Shown here: positions 26,117 to 29,303 of the stretch, one piece after another
Position numbering within the stretch: position 1 is the stretch's first letter
Layout of the letters: every line of letters begins with the position of its first letter
Assembly (NCBI GenBank): GCA_030599435.1
Contig: JAUVNZ010000002.1
Location: 1 to 29,303 of the forward strand
Length of the DNA stretch: 29,303 nucleotides
Source: Gammaproteobacteria bacterium
GTDB lineage: Bacteria; Pseudomonadota; Gammaproteobacteria; SZUA-152
Direction: 5' to 3'
Notes under the pieces: generated by a model
Seen by the model: the letters and a program-made list of their open reading frames with translations, nothing else
Told to the model about the DNA's origin: nothing
Databases searched by the model: none
Position numbers and translations under genes: made by a program

Positions 26117-26881
26117 ATGGAGAATAAAATTGTTCTCCAGATCGAGAGTGTCGATAAGACATTTGGCGGTTTACATGCACTTAATGATGTCAATCTCGCC
26201 ATCGAAGAGGGAAAGGTTCATGCGATTATCGGCCCCAACGGCGCAGGCAAGTCGACATTGCTTAATGTTTGCATTGGACGACTTCATCCCGATAATGGAT
26301 CGGTAACCTTTGATGGTGAAAACATCATTGGCAAAACACCCTATGAGATTAATCAAGCCGGTATAGCCCGAGTGTTCCAAACCCCGGAGATTTTTGCCGA
26401 TCTGTCTCTATTGCAAAATGTCATGATCCCCGCCTTTGCAAAACGTGATGGGGCATTCAAGTTCAGCCCTTTGAGGGCCCTAAGTGCTGAACACTCAATT
26501 ACAGAAGAGGCAGAGTCTATTCTGGAGGAGATGGGTCTTATTGATCAGAAAGATCACCATGCCGGCAGTATGTCACGTGGAGACAAGCGTCGTCTGGAAA
26601 TGGCGATGTGTTTAATTCAGCATCCACGCTTGTTACTACTTGATGAGCCAACGGCAGGAATGTCTCGACATGATACCAACAGAACAATCGAGACCATGAA
26701 AGAAATTAAAAAAGGCGGGATGACCAAAATCATCATCGAACATGATATGCATGTAGTCTTTAGTGTGGCCGACCACATCTCGGTTTTGGCGCAGGGAGCT
26801 ATAATCGCTTCAGGTACGCCGGAAGAGATAAAAGGAAACCCCGTGGTACAAGAAGCTTACCTTGGTGGGGCGCACCTGTGA
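26117..26881 (+). CDS. Liv-type ABC importer ATPase (LivG family)
   Basis: A 254-residue ATP-binding subunit. Walker A is GPNGAGKST (residues 40-48), the Q-loop region is ARVFQTPEIFADLS, Walker B LLLLDEPTAGMS, and the switch His is in IIIEHDMHVV. The ABC signature reads SMSRGDKRRLEM instead of the classical LSGGQ; this variant occurs in the LivG branch and should still be functional. It is shorter in the helical insert than the E. coli protein. The gene begins directly after the LivM stop and its last bases overlap the GTG start of the second ATPase, so the operon is translationally coupled. Confidence 0.94.
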   Translation: MENKIVLQIESVDKTFGGLHALNDVNLAIEEGKVHAIIGPNGAGKSTLLNVCIGRLHPDNGSVTFDGENIIGKTPYEINQAGIARVFQTPEIFADLSLLQNVMIPAFAKRDGAFKFSPLRALSAEHSITEEAESILEEMGLIDQKDHHAGSMSRGDKRRLEMAMCLIQHPRLLLLDEPTAGMSRHDTNRTIETMKEIKKGGMTKIIIEHDMHVVFSVADHISVLAQGAIIASGTPEEIKGNPVVQEAYLGGAHL

Positions 26882-27738
26882 GTGATGAAACATTGAATGA
26901 TGAAACTTTGAGTAATGAAACCGTGAACGATGAAGTAATAAACGATTCGGTAATGAGCGATAAGTTACTGAGCGATGAAATAAAAGGTGGACATGCCCCA
27001 GGCGTACCCGCTGTTAAAAGCAGTGGTTCATCACCCGCCTTCTTATCATGCTGGGATATGCATTCCTACTATGGTGAGAGTTATATTGTACAGGGCATCA
27101 GTTTTGATATTCACGAAGGAGAGATTGTTGCTCTGTTAGGTCGTAACGGTGCGGGCAAGACTTCTACCCTACGTTCAATAGCACGTATGGATGCTCCCCA
27201 GATGAATCATGGGGAGATATGGCTTGACCATCAGCCGCTGCACACCATGAAAGCCTATAAGGCTGCCCAGCTTGGTGTTAGCCTGGTACCTGAGGATCGA
27301 AGGATTATCCCTGGACTGACAGTCGAAGAGAATCTTCAACTGGCTCAGATTGAAAAACCGATTGGCTGGTCTATCGAGCGCATTTATGAGCATTTTCCCA
27401 AGTTGGGAGAGCGTCGTGAGCAAGAGGGCGTCACACTATCTGGTGGTGAGCAGCAGATGCTTGCTATCGGACGTGCACTCGCGCGCGATATTAAGCTGCT
27501 TTTGCTTGATGAACCTTATGAGGGGCTTGCGCCCGTCATCGTCCACGAGATCGAAAAGATACTGGAAAATATCAAATCGCTGGGAATAACCACGGTGATT
27601 GTTGAGCAGAATGCCATTGCAGCACTGCACCTGGCCGATCGTGCAATCATCCTCGATATGGGTCATATCGTTTTTGATGGTACCGCCCAGGAAGTGCTCG
27701 ATAACGAGGAGCTGCGTCAGCAGTATCTGGCAATCTAG
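26878..27738 (+). CDS. Liv-type ABC importer ATPase (LivF family) with repetitive N-terminal extension
   Basis: A 286-residue ATP-binding subunit. The conserved part starts near residue 55 (LSCWDMHSYYGESYIVQGIS) with Walker A GRNGAGKTS (88-96), Q-loop LVPEDRRIIPGLTV, signature VTLSGGEQQMLAIG, Walker B LLLLDEPYEGLAP and switch region VIVEQNA. Ahead of it are about 52 extra residues, beginning with seven 5-residue acidic units (SDETL, NDETL, SNETV and variants), probably disordered. Ordinary LivF proteins (about 235 residues) have no such extension. The GTG start overlaps the LivG stop by four bases; an internal ATG at 26953 could give a shorter form, so part of the extension may not be translated. 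Confidence 0.9.
   Translation: MSDETLNDETLSNETVNDEVINDSVMSDKLLSDEIKGGHAPGVPAVKSSGSSPAFLSCWDMHSYYGESYIVQGISFDIHEGEIVALLGRNGAGKTSTLRSIARMDAPQMNHGEIWLDHQPLHTMKAYKAAQLGVSLVPEDRRIIPGLTVEENLQLAQIEKPIGWSIERIYEHFPKLGERREQEGVTLSGGEQQMLAIGRALARDIKLLLLDEPYEGLAPVIVHEIEKILENIKSLGITTVIVEQNAIAALHLADRAIILDMGHIVFDGTAQEVLDNEELRQQYLAI
26881..26985 (+). repeat. Seven degenerate 15-bp tandem repeats in the second ATPase gene
   Basis: Units of 15 bases, consensus A(G/A)(T/C)GATGAAACNNTG, run head to tail in frame from 26881 to 26985. The first three units are nearly identical and the later ones diverged. They encode the acidic pentapeptide series at the N-terminus of the LivF-like ATPase. Confidence 0.88.
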
Positions 27739-27741
27739 ACT

Positions 27742-28188
27742 GTGAAAGAAACGCTTAAACCAGGAATCGAATACACTCACACCTTTCGCATAGGGAGTAA
27801 TAAGTGCGTTCCGGCACTTTATCCTGAAGCGGAAGAATTCGTTGCCATGCCTGAGGTCTTTGCCACGGGTTTTATGGTTGGCTTTCTCGAATGGGTCTGC
27901 ATCAAGGCACTTAATCCACATATTGACTGGCCGCATGAGCAAAGTCTCGGCACCCACATCAACATTAATCACATTGCAGCCACACCCCCCGGCTTTGAGG
28001 TTACCGCAAAGGTACGCCTGGTTGAGGTTGATGGTCGTAAACTCCGCTTTGAAGTTGAGGCGCACGATGGCGTGGATCTAATCTCAAAAGGCGAACATGA
28101 GAGAGTTGTTATCGAAAGGGTGCGATTCGATAAAAAGATGAGCAATAAAAAAACTACCAGCGGTACAGATATAAAAAGTGACCGTTAA
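27742..28188 (+). CDS. Hotdog-fold acyl-CoA thioesterase, FlK-like
   Basis: A 148-residue protein of the fluoroacetyl-CoA thioesterase (FlK)-like branch of the hotdog superfamily. The fingerprints are MPEVFATGFMVGFLEWVC (helix with a Thr/Glu pair), GTHININHIAATPPG (the His before AATPPG is the candidate catalytic His) and VRLVEVDGRKLRFEVEAHDG (the hotdog strand pair). Such enzymes cleave short acyl-CoA esters or act as housekeeping deacylases. The natural substrate here is unknown and fluoroacetate is not implied. The GTG start lies three bases after the LivF stop without its own good ribosome site, so translation is coupled to the importer operon. This location suggests removal of CoA from an intermediate made from the imported compound. 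The tail (MSNKKTTSGTDIKSDR) is hydrophilic. Confidence 0.85.
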   Translation: MKETLKPGIEYTHTFRIGSNKCVPALYPEAEEFVAMPEVFATGFMVGFLEWVCIKALNPHIDWPHEQSLGTHININHIAATPPGFEVTAKVRLVEVDGRKLRFEVEAHDGVDLISKGEHERVVIERVRFDKKMSNKKTTSGTDIKSDR

Positions 28189-28210
28189 CAGGAGAGAGGT
28201 GATTGACTCG

Positions 28211-28330
28211 GGCCATTCATGGCCTTCACCCTTCGGGCAGCCTACGGCTGTCCCAAATTGATCCAGTCAATTTGGTCGACCGTTTCGACTGCATCGAAAC
28301 GGGACGCACTTCAGTGCGCCCGCAGGGTGA
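28211..28330 (+). repeat. Hairpin array of element B (variable part)
   Basis: A series of perfect hairpins starting 22 bases after the thioesterase stop: GGCCAT/ATGGCC (28211-28224); then a 7-bp closing stem TCACCCT/AGGGTGA (28226-28232 with 28324-28330). It encloses CAGCC/GGCTG with outer GGG/CCC (28235-28254), CCAAATTGA/TCAATTTGG with loop TCCAG (28253-28275), CCGTTTCGA/TCGAAACGG with loop CTGCA (28280-28302) and CGCACT/AGTGCG (28305-28318). Two of the inner stems have 9 bp and a 5-nt loop, as one in element A does. The first and second inner hairpins share two bases (28253-28254), so they compete. A reading frame through this region is a by-product of the structure. Confidence 0.65.
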
Positions 28331-28351
28331 GTGCCAGGGAAGGCGCTCATC

Positions 28352-28532
28352 AACCCTCTTCTCGGGTTCAAATCCCTACTGATAATAAAAAAGGCCACCC
28401 ATTTGGGCAGCCTTTTATATTATTGGCGGTGGTTGCAGTCTGCAGCGAACCAGTCTCCAAAAGATTCCCTGAAAAACAGGAAAATACAGGGAAATCCTCC
28501 ATTTCCCATTCCAAATTTGGCATTATGTTGCT
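28352..28532 (+). repeat. Conserved module of direct repeat, copy B
   Basis: Same-orientation partner of 20845-21030. It shares AACCCTCTTCTCGGGTTC, the terminator, ATTGGCGGTG, GCAGTCTGC, CAGTCTCCA, TTCCCTG (28465-28471) and CAGGGAA (28487-28493) at identical spacing, and a CAAAT/GGCAT/TGTTGC end. The box GGGTTCAAATCCC resembles a tRNA T-arm, but no other tRNA arm can be folded around it. Copy B is cleaner in the T-arm box and copy A in the terminator stem. Confidence 0.8.
28389..28416 (+). terminator. Terminator inside repeat copy B
   Basis: AAAAGGC (28389-28395 approximately) pairs with GCCTTTT (28410-28416), with an inner CCC/GGG pair and a CA/CA internal loop, followed by TATATT. It would end transcription of the importer-thioesterase operon. 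Confidence 0.65.
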
Positions 28533-28917
28533 ATCAAACAGGGTAGAATCCCATCAGATTTATCGCTTGGCCGGTTTAAGAAAAATATTCCGCTGGATTG
28601 GGGTGAACAGCGGAGAATTTTTAGGTTCCCTTAATGGCGAACGTCTGCTTTGCAACGGTTGCAGTCATTCAACTATTTAAATCTAACGTCTGCTATTGGA
28701 TATTAGGAGACAGTCACAATAACTCTAAACTCCAGCAACTCAGATTTTGCTTACATTCACAAAGATTCCTAAATAACACTTTCGGCCTCTAGCTGACCTT
28801 CGTAACGGCGAATATCTACCTGCTATCTACCAAGCATCTGCAACTATTTAAAAAACCGCTTATACAAGGTGTTTCTAGGCTAACGCCACCCGGCCTTAAC
28901 AATATTTCCTTTATTGG
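28533..28917. other. Intergenic region right of repeat copy B
   Basis: About 385 bases without a convincing gene. It holds short direct repeats: AACGTCTGCT at 28640-28649 and 28685-28694, and CAACTATTTAAA at 28670-28681 and 28841-28852. This looks like decayed repetitive DNA between the accessory segment and the tetR promoter. Confidence 0.5.
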
Positions 28918-28964
28918 TTGCAAGAGCTGTAAATATCGCTATGATTAACACTGACCGATCGGTC
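28918..28964 (+). promoter_or_regulatory. tetR promoter with overlapping TetR-type operator
   Basis: A -35 box TTGCAA (28918-28923) and a -10 box TATGAT (28940-28945) are separated by 16 bp. The perfect 12-bp palindrome GACCGATCGGTC (28953-28964) begins about where transcription should start. Palindromes of this GACCGNNCGGTC type are common operators of TetR-family repressors, and the next gene encodes one, so autorepression is likely. Confidence 0.7.
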
Positions 28965-29085
28965 GGTTGTCATTAATAATACCAGGTGAATTGATTGAAA
29001 GTTCAACGACAAGCCACTTCGCCGTACAAAGCGTGCTGACCCCCGTGGTTGGTAGCCAGAACCTAGTAATGAGGAGACCCGGTCG

Positions 29086-29303
29086 ATGGCTCAAGCAGTA
29101 CACGCACCAGACTTACCCGCATCAGCAACCATGAGCGAGGGTGCCCAGACCATCCTTGCTGCAGCGGAGGAACTTTTCGCAGCAAAAGGATTCGCTGGCG
29201 CTTCGATCAGCCAAATTGCCAAGCAGGCGGGGATCAGCAAGGCCACTATCTTTCACCATTTCGAATCCAAGGAGGTCCTTTATCTTGCAGTGCTGCAAAA
29301 AGC
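29086..29303 (+). CDS. TetR-family transcriptional regulator, 3' end outside the window
   Basis: The first 72 codons of a TetR/AcrR-type repressor. After a 15-residue leader comes the helix-turn-helix domain: GAQTILAAAEELFAAKGFAG, ASISQIAKQAGISKATIFHH, then FESKEVLYLAVLQK, the canonical family pattern. GAGGAG at 29071-29076 is nine bases before the ATG. The ligand-binding C-terminal domain is not visible, so its effector cannot be guessed. It may control the importer-thioesterase operon, or unseen genes to the right; an autoregulatory site is visible in its own promoter. A second ATG (residue 16, MSEGAQ) is a possible alternative start. Confidence 0.9.
   Translation, partial: MAQAVHAPDLPASATMSEGAQTILAAAEELFAAKGFAGASISQIAKQAGISKATIFHHFESKEVLYLAVLQK

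Noticed and set aside
28340..28390. Possible tRNA gene at the GGGTTCAAATCCC box
   Set aside because: No acceptor, D-arm or anticodon arm can be placed around it, and there is no CCA-compatible 3' end.
28219..28680. A 153-codon reading frame through element B
   Set aside because: It runs through the hairpins, terminator and repeat module. Its similarity to the frame in copy A follows from the DNA repeat, and there is no ribosome site.

Overview
The window is bacterial chromosome from a Gammaproteobacterium. The evidence is the gene order 4.5S RNA-dnaX-ybaB-recR, a YqiB-like DUF1249 protein, a Pseudomonas-like FliA and a YbiT-type ABC-F protein. The species cannot be named from the sequence. 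Multiheme and heme-sensor proteins suggest a respiratory, redox-versatile lifestyle. No complete transposase, integrase, tRNA gene or CRISPR array was found.

Layout. Positions 1-3640 (+) hold a closely spaced envelope set: a partial unknown protein, an outer-membrane beta-barrel protein, a secreted TPR protein, a cytochrome b561-type gene broken by a one-base frameshift, and a Tyr/Lys-rich lipoprotein. Positions 3784-6602 (-) encode a secreted rhodanese that overlaps a hybrid histidine kinase. Positions 6722-10992 (-) carry ybiT, a Sel1-repeat protein with its own terminator, a DUF1249 protein and fliA away from other flagellar genes. Positions 11231-14287 (-) are the conserved housekeeping block recR, ybaB, dnaX and the signal recognition particle RNA. 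Positions 14578-18319 (+) encode a heme-binding (DUF3365), five-PAS histidine kinase whose last codons overlap a single-domain response regulator. Converging on it (-) are a five-heme cytochrome c and a fatty-acid hydroxylase/sterol desaturase-family membrane enzyme.

Positions 20.7-28.5 kb look accessory. Two directly repeated elements, at about 20.74-21.03 kb and 28.21-28.53 kb, bracket a 3'-terminal remnant of a LysR-type regulator, a nitroreductase and a complete Liv-type ABC importer: Tat-exported binding protein, two permeases and two ATPases. A FlK-like hotdog acyl-CoA thioesterase follows, overlapping or abutting the importer genes. Each repeat element has an array of strong hairpins that differs between the copies but follows one plan: 7-bp closing stems around inner hairpins, some with 9-bp stems and 5-nt loops. 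A shared 180-bp module follows, with a GGGTTC-type T-arm-like box, a terminator hairpin and a TTCCCTG/CAGGGAA inverted repeat. This pair is the least explained structure in the window.

The window ends in the first 72 codons of a TetR-family regulator. It is preceded by a good sigma-70 promoter with a perfect 12-bp palindrome at the expected transcription start, which suggests autorepression. The importer, thioesterase and regulator may form one system for taking up an organic acid handled as a CoA thioester, but the substrate cannot be read from the sequence.
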